DNA from: Pleodorina starrii
Taxonomy: Eukaryota; Chlorophyta; Chlorophyceae; Chlamydomonadales; Volvocaceae
Direction of reading: 5' to 3'
Assembly: GCA_030267565.1 (NCBI GenBank)
Contig: BRXU01000015.1
Coordinates: 2,107,001 to 2,171,000 of the forward strand
Length of the DNA: 64,000 nucleotides
The translations under genes and the position numbers were made by a program. The notes beneath the pieces are model-generated. The model ran no database searches and was not told the origin of the DNA. It worked only from the letters and a program-made list of their open reading frames with translations. Each line of letters begins with the position of its first letter. Position 1 is the first letter of the stretch. Below, piece after piece: positions 22,501 through 32,909 of the stretch.

Positions 22501-23706
22501 GTACCCGCCCGACTCAACCAGCGCCACGTCATCCTGCGAGGTCGGGTCGGGTCGGGGTAATATAGATGGCACCGCAGCGTTGGAAAGGAGGCGACCCAGC
22601 GGACGGCCGGGGCGGGGCAGACCGGGGCGAGGCGCAGCGACGAGCGGATCATGGGCGACGCAAGCCGGGGCGGTAACGCGGGGGCGCGGTCGCTTGTCGT
22701 CGTGCTGTCAGGCGAGGCGGTACGGCTAAGAGGCGACTGGAGCCCCGCGCGGGTTTGTTTTGTCGGGAGGATGCTTCCAGGCGAGCGCTCTCAATGAGGT
22801 GCCTTTGCTTGCGACATCAGCCTTGAGGTGGCCTTCGGCTCCCCGGACCATCCCTAACCCGGATGGGAGCGACCTGGATTCGCCCACTCAACGCGGCGGT
22901 TGCGGGCGGGGCGGTCTTGGCGGAAAGGGTTTTGGGGATGTGCGCGTCACGTCAGCGCTGAGGGCTGTAGGATGGATAGGCAACAACCCGGAGACAGTGT
23001 CCGGAGACATCAAGGGACAAAACCGTGCATTGGGTAGCTGGCTAGGGTGCGGCTGCGGCGGCTGCCACGTACGTCCCCCACCCAGAGAAGGCACCTTCCG
23101 GCGGTTGGGCCCATTTGCTCCCTCAGCCCCATCGGCCGCCACACGTGCCTGTTGGCCCTCCTGCGCCGCCGCAGCAGCGTCCCCGAATCGGTTCTGTCGC
23201 AGCCGCCGCCGCGCGTCTTCCTCGGGGCCGGTCAGCCCTGGCGCTGTGGGGAGGGCAGCTGTTGGAGTCCGAAGGAGCTTGAATGCAAAGCTAGTCCCCG
23301 GGCGGTCTGAGTGGCCGCTAAGGAGCGCCGTCCCTCCTCCTCCTCCTGCTGCTGAGGCGGTGGTGGCTGCCGGGTTTTCCGGCGGCGGCTTGGGTTTGGG
23401 TTCGGGCTCTGGTTGGGAGCATTTGGGCAGCAGGCGCAGCATTTTGGCCTGCAGCGCAAGCCGCTTCTTGGCGTCCGTCGTGGTGCATAGTTTCTTGTTC
23501 AGGCGAGACAGCAGCTCATCCGCACGAGCGCGCTTGGCAGCTGTATTCTTGGAGGCGGCCGCAGCCGGGTCCGTCGCGGCGTCGCCGTCGTCTGCGGTAC
23601 CGGTACCGGCGGCCGCCGGTCGCCTCCCGTCGCTTTGACCACCGCTGTCAGTCGAGGTGGAGCTGTCGCTGCTTGCGGATTTCACGCAACCAGCAGCTGC
23701 ATTCAT
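19571..23706 (-). CDS. THP3: SAC3/GANP-domain protein of the THP3/LENG8 type
   Basis: Exons (minus): 23706-23095, 22533-22399, 22140-22072, 21739-21602, 21318-21158, 21008 to about 20935, 20169-20068, 19687-19571, about 470 residues. The SAC3 domain is clear: GTSEALEKEYLRLTSLP, VRPPVVLAAALKQ, then a KAIRQ|DLTVQHVRDALTVDVYE junction, ESDDLAEFRRCHGVLRQLY, PAEFEAYGLLYTQA, SGNYARFMALYDGAPRMSPY, and an ALQSTVTAYKPLPV terminal segment. The GTS-x-LEK-x-YLRLTS start marks the THP3/LENG8 branch, linked in yeast to mRNA processing and transcription, rather than SAC3 of TREX-2. The N-terminal 204 residues are Ala/Ser/Pro-rich with a basic patch (KNTAAKRARADELLSRLNKK). The ATG at 23706 is the first in frame. 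Exon 6 to exon 7 does not close in phase with canonical signals, so a small exon there may be missed. Confidence 0.82.
20555..20581. repeat. CAG microsatellite, nine units
   Basis: An uninterrupted CAG run lies in the intron between exons 6 and 7 of the THP3-like gene (CTG on the transcribed strand). It is non-coding in the gene model given here and likely to vary in length. Confidence 0.9.
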
Positions 23707-25701
23707 CCTTTTGCTTTTGCTCTTTTTGCGGGGGACCTGCCGCCAGCGGATATTAGTGAATATGCAATTCAACGCCTTATGGTTTTGCGACGAAACATGT
23801 TATTTGCGCACCTCGTCATTAAATTTTTTATCTTTGTTCTTAATGGAGCCATCCTGTGGCTTTGGCATACACGGCCGCTAGTGTTCGCTACGAAGGAGAA
23901 GCCGCAATCGCAACGAACCCAGGACTTTGAGAGCGCGCTGTTGCATCAACTATACAATGAGCAACTAAACAAAATTCGGACTGCAAATGATGAGCGGACC
24001 AGCCCGGCATTGCGGTTCCTCCGTTGCTCCGAGCCCACTGGCTTCGGAGCACAGCCGAAGCCCCCAGTTGTCCTAGCTTTTCGAAGATGCCAACCTTTTC
24101 GACGGGTAGATCTGATTAAGCTTCTTAGCGACGCACGAAGTGCATGCGTAAGAGGGCCCAGCACCTGCGCGTAGTGCGCTCTCCTTAGCACTGAAGCGAA
24201 AACCAATGCACTACAGGTACAGTCCCTGGGGGGGGGGCGAGTTTGTAAGAGCAAACCGTGAGGAGGGTGGGGTTTGAACATTCGCGGGAAGCCTTGCGGC
24301 ATGACTGCTCTGAGGACGTCGCAAGCCAAGTATTTGGTGTGACCATGCAATGCCCGCCATAGTGACCTAGAGACTGCTCAGGACTGCTCGGCCCCGACTC
24401 CATCCTTTTACTGACTTGAGTACACCGTGAGAACTGCAATGCCAGCATGCCTGGGTAGTAGCTGCGGCGCCCCCGACCCGTCCACTTCTACTTCCACGTT
24501 CCAGCTTACGCCGGTCCAGCACCCAAGGTTTAACTTTCGTGATCTGTTTAGTTTAGCTATAAATATATTTTTCATAAGCAGTGGAAGGTCTGACTTGGCT
24601 ATTATGATAAAGGGTTATGATAATGTGGAAGCAGGAAATGCGGTTCAGGGAGCTGCACATCATGCAGTACGGGTTTTTCGATCCAAGCATTTAGAATTGA
24701 TGGTTGTCGACCTGCAAGTGGCTGCATACTGCATACAACACATAAGATAATTGACGATGTCATAGTTCTCATTAGAGTCACAGTAAACTGTTGCTGACTA
24801 TCCTGATCGACTTCAGCTGTTTGTAGGCTTGGTACCTCGCTCTCGCCTGACATTTGCCAACAACACATAATAAATTTATCAAGAAGCAGTCGATTACTCG
24901 GCCGGTAAAGGAAATTAATCCACCCGACATCGACAGCCAAGCCTTGAGGGACAAGGATGGCCGAAAATCTTCCCGCTGTTCAGGTCACCGTCAAAGGTGC
25001 ACCTGGGCATACGTTACTATGTGGAATCGTCCGCCCAGCGAAAGCTCAACCCGTTATACCTCGCAAGCCGGCGACATCCATGGACAGCGTTGTGCACGAC
25101 GACAGCAAGCCTTTCCTAAGCGATCTTGGCGCCAGCGGCTACTCAACACGAGTTGTCCTACTGCCGCCGGGGACCCGTTTCTAGCTTCAATCGCTCTTCC
25201 CGCGAATGGCTCCGAAGCAAGACGCCTAAATGTACTGGGTTCCTTGGGTGCTACGCGATTTCCTGTGACCCTACACTAACGATCGCTGCCGTCGGACGCG
25301 ACCGTTTGCGAGGAGTGTGCAGTGCCATGTAAGCATGCTAGGGGTGGTTCGTCTGGCCGCAGCAAGAAGACTTGATGTCGTGCAGGAGTGGCTGACCGCA
25401 GAGGTGAACAGTGACGTTAAGCTGCACAACAATGGCGTGACATCAAGTGTTTCCACGGACGGATTAACACTATGTTCGCTTTCATTTGATGAGCACTTGT
25501 AACTTATGAGGCAGGATGAGCGGCAAGTAAGCCGTACCTGTGCCTGTCTTCATTACTGGGGTGTCAACGCCGTGCTTTCCCCGTGGCCTCGTGTTTTTGA
25601 GCTTTTACCCAGGCTCGTTGGTTTATGTATGGGTGGCTTCTGATGTCTGGTCTAGGTGCGATTTCCGCCAGCTGACCCTAGCTGACATACTTGCTCCACA
25701 C

Positions 25702-25732
25702 TTCCCGAGGGTCTGGAGCTCACTGTAACAAC
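25702..25732. repeat. About 30-base dispersed repeat, copy 1
   Basis: The segment containing GGGTCTGGAGCTCACTGTAA and ACAACC matches 43345-43375 in the same orientation with only a few differences (GGAGCT against GGAGCC; CCCGAGGG against CCGCGGG). It may be the relic of a shared transposable element. Confidence 0.55.
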
Positions 25733-26005
25733 CGAACATGCCGTTTCTTGGCAACCGTACGAGGCCGCACTCGACGGACGCGCGACTCTTTTCATTTCTC
25801 CGTGGGGAGGCCATGTGAGAAGCCAGACACTGCAAGCCTTATCCCATTGAGCCGCAGTGCGGAGGGCCGCTGCGCGCAGTTTTACATAGTGCCGAACCCT
25901 CCGCAGCATCAATGTCAGTCCACGTAACCATCGGGGCCCAGCTCAGGCGGATGGGCGGCATGATATTGTGTAAGATACTGGGTACGCTTGCTTCCGGGCC
26001 CAATA

Positions 26006-26010
26006 TTACA
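26006..26010 (-). terminator. Candidate poly(A) signal TGTAA for the multi-pass membrane protein gene
   Basis: TTACA on the plus strand, about 240 bases after the minus-strand stop at 26249. It is followed on that strand by AT-rich sequence, which is compatible with a 3' end. Confidence 0.35.
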
Positions 26011-26248
26011 GTAAAGCCACCCGAGCATTGCCCCGTTCCTCATGTACGGCGGTCGCGTAACATACGGTCTGGCTTCACATATCGCTTGTCAATACGCAGG
26101 TCGCGCGCACGGTTTGTACAGCCCCGTCACATAGCCCTTACCACGCTTTACCAACTCGCAGACGCCCACACATATGTCCCTCATGCTTCCTGCCCCCAAA
26201 TCATGCCCTATTACGCGCGGCACAGGTCACAAAGATATCAACAGCCGC

Positions 26249-27890
26249 TCAGAAGTTGGACGGCTGATAAGTGGACGGCTGATACTTCTGTTCCACGGGC
26301 GCCGAGGAGCCTAGCGTGCCCGTCTGAACGGAAAGAGGCGCGGGGGTGTTGCCCAAGCTCGTGTACGGGTTGCTGGGGGGGGCTGCGCCCAGACCCACGA
26401 AGATGATGAGCGCGAAGTTGGTAATGCAGAGCAGCACCGCACCAGCCGCGGCCGCGTTGTAAGCGTCTGCGCAGACGTGGAGTAGGGGCGGGCATTTGTG
26501 GTGTCGAGGATGTCCCATTGCGGTTCCGCGTTAATTCTCAAGCGTTGCACCCAAGCCCGCCAACCTCCCGCAGTCCTCCACCGCCCCCAAACCTCCGCTG
26601 CGACTAAACGCTTCACTCAACCCCATGCCCCTTCCCTACCTGACTTATAGCTCTTCAAGAAGGCACCATCGGAGGCGTACTGGGAGAAGCTGTTAGTGAT
26701 GAAGTTCCTTGCAGTCCAAGTCAAAAGGGTCGTGACTATCCCCTGCAAGCACGAGAACAGTCGAGTCCATTAATGAGCGCAGTGTGGGCAGTTGCACTAC
26801 AGGAAGCGTTGCCGTTGGTATACGTGCACTTCGTTGCGTCCAGGCTCGGCAGGACTGCCAAACAAGAGAAGACCAAAAGGGTTTGGCACGGTGATCTCGT
26901 CGTGCACACGCGTCCGATGGGGAGAGCATACCCCGTCAGGTAGAAACACGTCTCGCCAAAACCTTAATGTTATTCCTTAAGACTCCAAAGACTAAGCCCC
27001 GAGCATTCCTTTGGGCAATACAGAAATGCTGGCGTGCCAGCAGCAGTGAGCGTGGCTGGCGGCGTTCGCGTGCCAAAGGAGGCAGCGGTCGACAAATGGA
27101 AGGCCTAACCCTGTGATGCACATGTCCTACTCGCAGCGATCAAAAGGAAGGCTGTGGGGGTGTAGATGCGCTTGGCGAAGGGTTTCACAAGGTAACCACG
27201 TCCGCCGGGAGGGGTTCCCGAGGCCAGGAGGGTTTCAACCTGCCCTGCCCAGTCAACGACGGTGATGCCCATCACGCCTTTGAAATGACACCACCACCGG
27301 GACGTACCAGATAGGTGAGGTAGATGTGCCGCGCTTTGTCGAATGCTGCTGTGAAGCTGCAGGGAAAGGAAAACGTTAAGCAATGGCAACCCCTTGGAGC
27401 CGGCTCGCCTCAAACGACACTTACCAAGTCAAGATCATGACCACAAGCAGAATGAACTGGAACCAAATAGTCCACCTGCGCGCAACCCCATACATTTGCG
27501 TCAATTCAAGTTAACACCTCCCCGACAGGGCCAACCTTGCCTACCATTCCAGTTGGTATGTGTTGGCGCAAGAGAAAGCCTTGTCAGCCCTGTTCTGCGT
27601 GCAATCCTTCGTGCTCGCTCCAAGGCCGCCCAGCGCGACAACTGCAATGAGGCCCCAGCAAGTCACCAACGTCAGCGTTTGGGCAACCTGCGGCCTTGCA
27701 GCCGCAAGGCAAAGGCTTACCCCATGACAGCAGTCCAAAAAAGAGCAGGAAAAGGCCCACCGGGTCTGCGAGTAGCGACAACCAGCGAATAAGTGGCGCA
27801 GACGGGATACTTCCTTGCAAATCATGCAGGGCACAGTGGCATAACTGCACTTTTGTCCTGTGCTGACTTACGAATGTGCAACCTGGCCAT
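26249..27890 (-). CDS. Multi-pass membrane protein with tetraspan/MARVEL-like layout, unrecognised
   Basis: Exon-like blocks (minus): 27890-27872, 27813-27721, 27687-27545, 27475-27425, 27356-27308, a block near 27175-27135, a block near 26886-26780, 26707-26640, and 26466-26249. Hydrophobic helices appear in ADPVGLFLLFFGLLSWG, LVTCWGLIAVVALGGLGA, WFQFILLVVMILT, AFLLIAAILPSL and AVLLCITNFALIIFVGLG. Cys-rich loops (STKDCTQNRADKAFSCANTY; CTYTNGNASCSA) look extracytosolic. The C-terminal tail has a doubled YQPS motif. Most joins close in phase with good splice sites. Two problems remain. The join 27721/27687 would need a 33-base intron and a frame change, and the join before 26707 is unresolved. 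No family is assigned; the layout resembles MARVEL or tetraspan membrane proteins. Confidence 0.62.
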
Positions 27891-29220
27891 GATGGCAAAT
27901 TTCTGTCGGCAACTTTGGGCTACCGTAACCGTAAAATGATCACGCCCGTGCACGTATTCTTCTTGGTAATGCTGATGGGTTCTGGCAGTACTCAAAAGCC
28001 AAGAGAATGCAAACATTTGCGAAGTGCCGTACTGTTCCGGAGCGCAATCCAAAGGAGCTAAATTTCGATCGCCATGTACCCTTTCCATGCGGGTTTCCTC
28101 AATTCGCAGCCATTACCCCCCGATCAGAAAACGAATACCTTCCAGGGAACTTACGGGCGCCGTGCTCGGCCGAACCTCGCAAGGAAACTCAGGGACCAGC
28201 CCGCTGCCGGGCGCGTCACTGATTAGATTTTGGATGCTGTTGAAGGATGTGCCTGCCTTAATGTAACAAAATTACGCATGAGCTTGTGTCGAACATAATT
28301 GACGATGTTTACAAGCTCTTCGCCGCGAAGCCCCGCCCTACCCCGCCGCCGTCCCCGTTCAGCAATGGCGCAAGTGATATGCGTCAAGCTTTAATGCACG
28401 GCCCAGTAGAGCGAAAACTGTCCAGCCTCCTCATTATAATTTGGGTTTGACGAGCTAAGGCAAAGCCAGTTCCTGCCAGTTGCATGCAGCAACAAACGTG
28501 TTACGGTACAAACGTTTTACGGTTACCGTAGAGCTATCCCTAACCCCCGATGTGTCGTAACTGGTCGTAATGGAGTGGTGATGAGGGGTGGTGCAGTGTG
28601 TCGCAGCGTCAGCAAGAGAACGCCGTGGAACAAGGGTAACGCGATCGCCATGGGGCATGGGCATGTTGGATTGGATGAAGATGTACTACACGCGGACGAA
28701 TGGTTTCGGACCGTCCAGCTTACCAGTTACCGCTTGGCCTGTGGTCACCAGTACTCCCGTGTTTTGCGCCGGTCCTTGCCACTTAGTCATGCTCTGCTCT
28801 AGTAGCAAGTCAATAAGCTCGCCATCAAGGATTCCCCACCGTAACAATCACAACACCTGACAAGTGGACACAAAGACGCGGCGGCATCTTCTCCCCCATG
28901 ATCATCAGGGCAGATGAGTGCAGAGTTCGACAAAGCACTTAGGCATCGAGCACGTGCGTCAGGCCACAAGGCCATTCGAGCCATGTGTCGTCAGGCCTCC
29001 ACCATCTGTGACCATCTTAAATTCCGCCATGGGGCGCACGTGTGCCGGACAGAGTCCCGCGCTTATCGTACATATCGAAGCAAAATTTGTGTACTTTTGT
29101 CCACGAAATATAGTCCTCTGTCGAAGATGATTTATCATTATGAACCCTTACCCCGATCAGATGTGACTCATCGGCCGCATTCGCTCTACGCCAGCTTGCA
29201 GCTCGCAGTTGGAACGAACA
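27891..29220. promoter_or_regulatory. Divergent intergenic region between the membrane-protein and fucosyltransferase-like genes
   Basis: Both flanking genes point away from this 1.3 kb region, so it should hold both promoters. Local AT-rich stretches occur near 28260-28320 and 28420-28450. No coding exon or clear regulatory motif was found. Confidence 0.4.
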
Positions 29221-32200
29221 ATGGAAACCCTTCATATGAGAAGCGCCTATGGATGCCTTGCTGCTGCATTTGCTGTCGTGGTTATGTTGGATGGCATCGT
29301 TGGTCTTCCAGTGCAGCTGGATGGGGGTGCTTACGGAGCAATCCATCCGCGCCTGCCCAGCGTAATTGCGGTGAGTACATACTTTCATCTAATAAAGCAT
29401 TACGCAGGCCTTGCGAACTGAAGCTTTGGGCAGGGGCAGAGCCCTTGACTAAAGTGGCACAGCTGTCTTCCGCACAGCCCATACCCGTAACTTGTCATCT
29501 GAATTGCCTCCTGACGTTTCCCACTACCGAAATATTCGGTTTTCCCTCCCAAATGCCGCCCGCATGGGTATCGGCGTCGCGGGATACTTATGTCTTGCGT
29601 GTCTCGAGGTAGTCGGGCGCCCGTACGTACCTGCACGATTACGCAGCCCGCCGCACACACGTCACACATGGCAGGTCCGCTGCGGCCCTGTCTGTCCCGG
29701 AAGACGTGGCACCATTCATTCCGCGCCGTCGTCGTTTGTCGCCACAGGCGCGCACCAGCGGAGTGGGCTGCGGGAACTGGTATCAGCCATACAGCCAGGC
29801 GCACAAGTCCATTAGGTCCGGTGAGGCCCCGGCACCTCACAAGTACTCTGTCATGATCTCAGTCGAGTCCGGCCTGGCGGATCGGCTGGGGGCGAGCATC
29901 ACCGTCTTCCTGTACAGTTTGCTCACGAACCGAACCTTCGAGTACATGTGGTACGGCCAACATGAATTGTGGGAATCGTACCAGTCCCTGTGGGTCGACT
30001 GGCGGGTGCCCAGGCACGGGTCCAGCCTGGAGGCCGTCAAGGCGTCTGCGTCGGGGTCATCGCTGGGCACGTCCGACACGGACGCGACGGCGGAGCAGGT
30101 GACCGAGAACCACCACTGGAGGCGACCCGGCCGCTCCTACACATCCGCAAACTACTATTTAGACCAGGCGCGGCAGGAGCACTGGCAGCTCAAGAACCTG
30201 TTCACCTGGGGGGACGTCCTTTCCTTCGGAAGCGGCTTCGACGTCGTGCTCTGGACGCTAAATATGGGGCTCATGAACGTAGCCTTCCGAAACCCTAACC
30301 TTATTAAGAGATTCGAGGTACGCGGATGGCAGCACAGTAACGGCGAGGAGCACGTGCGCGGGATCACGTTGCTGTTGCTGTGAGGGAGCGAGCGGAGAAG
30401 TGAGCGGAGGGTTACACTGAGCGGGGGTTCGAACCCAATTTGGAGGCCCTGGTGAACGGCCCTCTTGTGACCGGCGTGTCAGATCACGAGCGAGGATCAT
30501 TCAGGGTCAAGGTTTGTGGATGGCTAGGCGTCACCCGCTGGGGGAGGGGCGAGCTACATCCTCACGGTGGACCGCATGCCAGTGCAGCAGAGGCGGCCCA
30601 TTCCGAATCCCCCACGGGCACTGTCCACGTGCGGTTCACTCTTATCCTGAACAGTACGGCATGTTGGCATCACGCCGTCACGAGGTGGCTCGCGTTGCCA
30701 TCGCCGCCCCGTATCGCCACGAGCACCTGAGCCCTGCGTACTTATACTACTGTCCACCAGGGGCGTGGGCGACTCGGCAAAAGCGTGATACCGTATTGCA
30801 ACGCAACACACGCCCGCCTGTCCGCCCGCTTGACAAGCATGTTGAGGCTGGTCAAGTCAAATGCAGGGCTCAGGGGCTCAGGTGATGCCGCCGCAACAAC
30901 TTTCCCCCCCGTCATGTCTCACTTCATGCCACCGTCGCAGGAGCTGGGTCTGACGTGGCAGCGCGCCGTGCCCTGCCTCTTCAACTTCCTGTACGTCCCC
31001 AGCCCCGCGGCGTTGGCCCCCTTCGCAAACGCCTCGCTGCTGGACACGCTGCTGGTGCGCTCCGGGACAGCTTTTGCTACGCCGGCAGCGCGGGTACTGC
31101 GTTCGCTGGGCCTAATCGCACGGTGCCTAGCTGTCTATCCGTTAGATGGACGTCACAATCTTGCGCTGTGCCTGCCTGTGCCTGCACTTTACCGGTAACT
31201 GTCTGAACCGAGGCGCCAGCGCATTTATTTTCTGGGTCTGCTTCCTGGCAACTGGGTCCCCCGGCAGAGTCACGTCAGATCTCCCCCAACCCACCCCACC
31301 CCACCACGCGCAGGACCCCAACAACGAGATTGTGGGCATCCAGGTCAGGCTGGGTGACTGGGTGTTCGAGCGGCAGGGCGCTGCGGGCACGTCATCGCAG
31401 GCGGATGATATGCAGGTCATGTGGCGGAGGTAGGCCGCGACTCATCTGCGTCAGTGTGTGCTCCCAAAGCAGCGGCCTAGGCATCGCGGTAGGGAAGCCT
31501 GGTAGTTTCGGCGGAGTTTCGCACGCTGCAGCACTCTGGCCGTGCGCATGGGTTGTGCGACGCTGCAAGCTCGTCTCTTCTCTCGTCTCTTCGCACTTCG
31601 ACGAAGTGCTCTTCCACAAAGCCCCTACCAGCATTGCCCCCAGTCATTTACCTCTTGGCACACTCTTGGCAGGCATCGCCGCACATAACCGTTCGCGACT
31701 GTCTCAGGCTCGTATCTACTCTGCGCCCGCAGTGAGCCGCTAGGGTTCTGCATGGGTTCACGGTCTGAGCGCAGCGCCACCCTCCGATTATTTGGGTTTG
31801 GGTTCTGGGTTTCTTGCAGTGATGCGCACTTCAGCTGCGCGGAGCAGCTGACGGCCGAGCTGGAGCGCCGGCTGCAGTCCGACCCCAACCGCCTCGGTGA
31901 CGGCGGATCTGACGGCGCGGGCCGGCCTCGCCGCCGAGTGTTCTGGCTGCTCATATCCGATTCAGCGCAGCTGCGGGCCGCAGCCATGCGGAAGTACGGC
32001 GGTGACGGCAAGCTGCTGGTCGCGGAGGGCATCCCCCTCGACCACGTGCAGGTACGGCAGCAGCGCGGGCTAGCACAGCGGTGGCCGGTGGTCCCTCCCC
32101 AGCAGGGGCTCTTGGTTGGTTGCTTATTGACGGCCGACTTGGAACTGGCTCTTAAGGAGGAGAAGTATCATTAGGTAATTGACATCGGGTGGATGGTGAC

Positions 32201-32909
32201 GCCTCAGGAAAGTATCGATTTCGGTTGGTGGATGTGGGTAGTACTAGAGCAAAGTTTGTGCCCGGCCTTCCCTCGCGCTCTTAAAGGGGTGCTGTTGCGT
32301 GGGCCTTTCTTCCCTTGTACTGCATTGCATGCTTGCCTGCCGCAGCTTCGAATAATTTGGCTCCGTTGCTGCGGCGTGCCTGCGGCCTCCAGGCACTCAC
32401 ACATAATCGTCGTGATGTTGGCGTCCGTCCGGGACCGGGTGCCCGCCCCGCCTCCCTCGCAGGACCACCCGTTTCACGGCCAAGAAGGCCTGCACGCCGC
32501 CGCATCGGAGCTCTGGCTGTTTGGCTTGGCCACAGCGCACATAGTGACCAAAAACAGCGCGTTCGGCAGGCTAGGTGCGCTGGCCGGCGGACCCTGGCTC
32601 CGCAACCCCGGCGCGCCCATGAGCCGTGTGTACGGCATCGGACTTGGGCACCGCAGCTGCAGGTACGCTGCACGCGGTACACCACAGCGGCCGTCTTCTC
32701 AGCGGGGGCTCTCATGTAAGGGGCGGAACGGCCAGCGGGGCTCTGGCGGGCTGCCAGTACTGCGAACGCGTGCCACCTGCCACGTGATCCCACGCCAGGC
32801 GGTTCCATCCGCCTGCGCAGAAACTCGGCCCAAAAGTCTCCACAACGCCCGCAGCGCGGCCGTCAATTGGCCGCGGGCACACCGGGCACACCGGCCTTCG
32901 CTTTCGTGA
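29221..32909 (+). CDS. Fucosyltransferase-superfamily glycosyltransferase-like protein with signal anchor
   Basis: Supported exons: 29221-29370, about 29478-29608, 29748-30317, 30941-31054, 31314-31429, 31820-32051, 32463-32662, ending at TGA 32907-32909 whether or not the last intron (32663-32854) is removed. Residues 1-30 form a signal peptide or anchor (CLAAAFAVVVMLDGIVGL), consistent with Golgi or secretory location. The core resembles fucosyltransferase folds (GT37/GT23/O-FucT clan): ISVESGLADRLGASITVFLY near the start where family members have a G-x-x-NRL motif, CLFNFLYVPSPAAL, VGIQVRLGDWVF with the Arg typical of the donor site, VFWLLISDSAQLRAAAMRKY, and IVTKNSAFGRLGAL, equivalent to the S-x-FGR/S motif. 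Function as a fucosyl or related transferase is inferred. The frame from exon 1 to exon 2 does not close, so a small exon may be missing. Confidence 0.65.

Larger units (their letters stand above)
23707..26248. other. 2.5 kb intergenic region, no convincing gene
   Basis: The region separates the 5' end of the THP3-like gene from the 3' end of the membrane-protein gene. Parts are AT-rich (about 23760-23860 and 24530-24900). A 75-residue ATG frame at 24957-25184 is the least improbable small gene here but has no recognisable motif. A minus-strand TGTAA (26006-26010) about 240 bases after the stop at 26249 could end the neighbouring transcript. A short repeat shared with 43345-43375 lies near 25702-25732. 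Confidence 0.45.

Noticed and set aside
23635..24174. 179-codon plus-strand frame with a hydrophobic stretch overlapping the THP3-like 5' end
   Set aside because: It begins inside the antisense of the THP3 first exon, runs through AT-rich intergenic sequence and has no family resemblance or conserved pattern.
24957..25184. 75-codon ATG frame in the 23.7-26.2 kb gap
   Set aside because: Too short and without motif or splice context to call a gene; mentioned in the gap entry only.
28914..29612. 232-codon plus-strand frame overlapping the fucosyltransferase-like first exons
   Set aside because: The overlapping frame from 29221 has a proper ATG, a signal sequence and a good donor; this one has Cys/Trp/Arg-heavy random composition.
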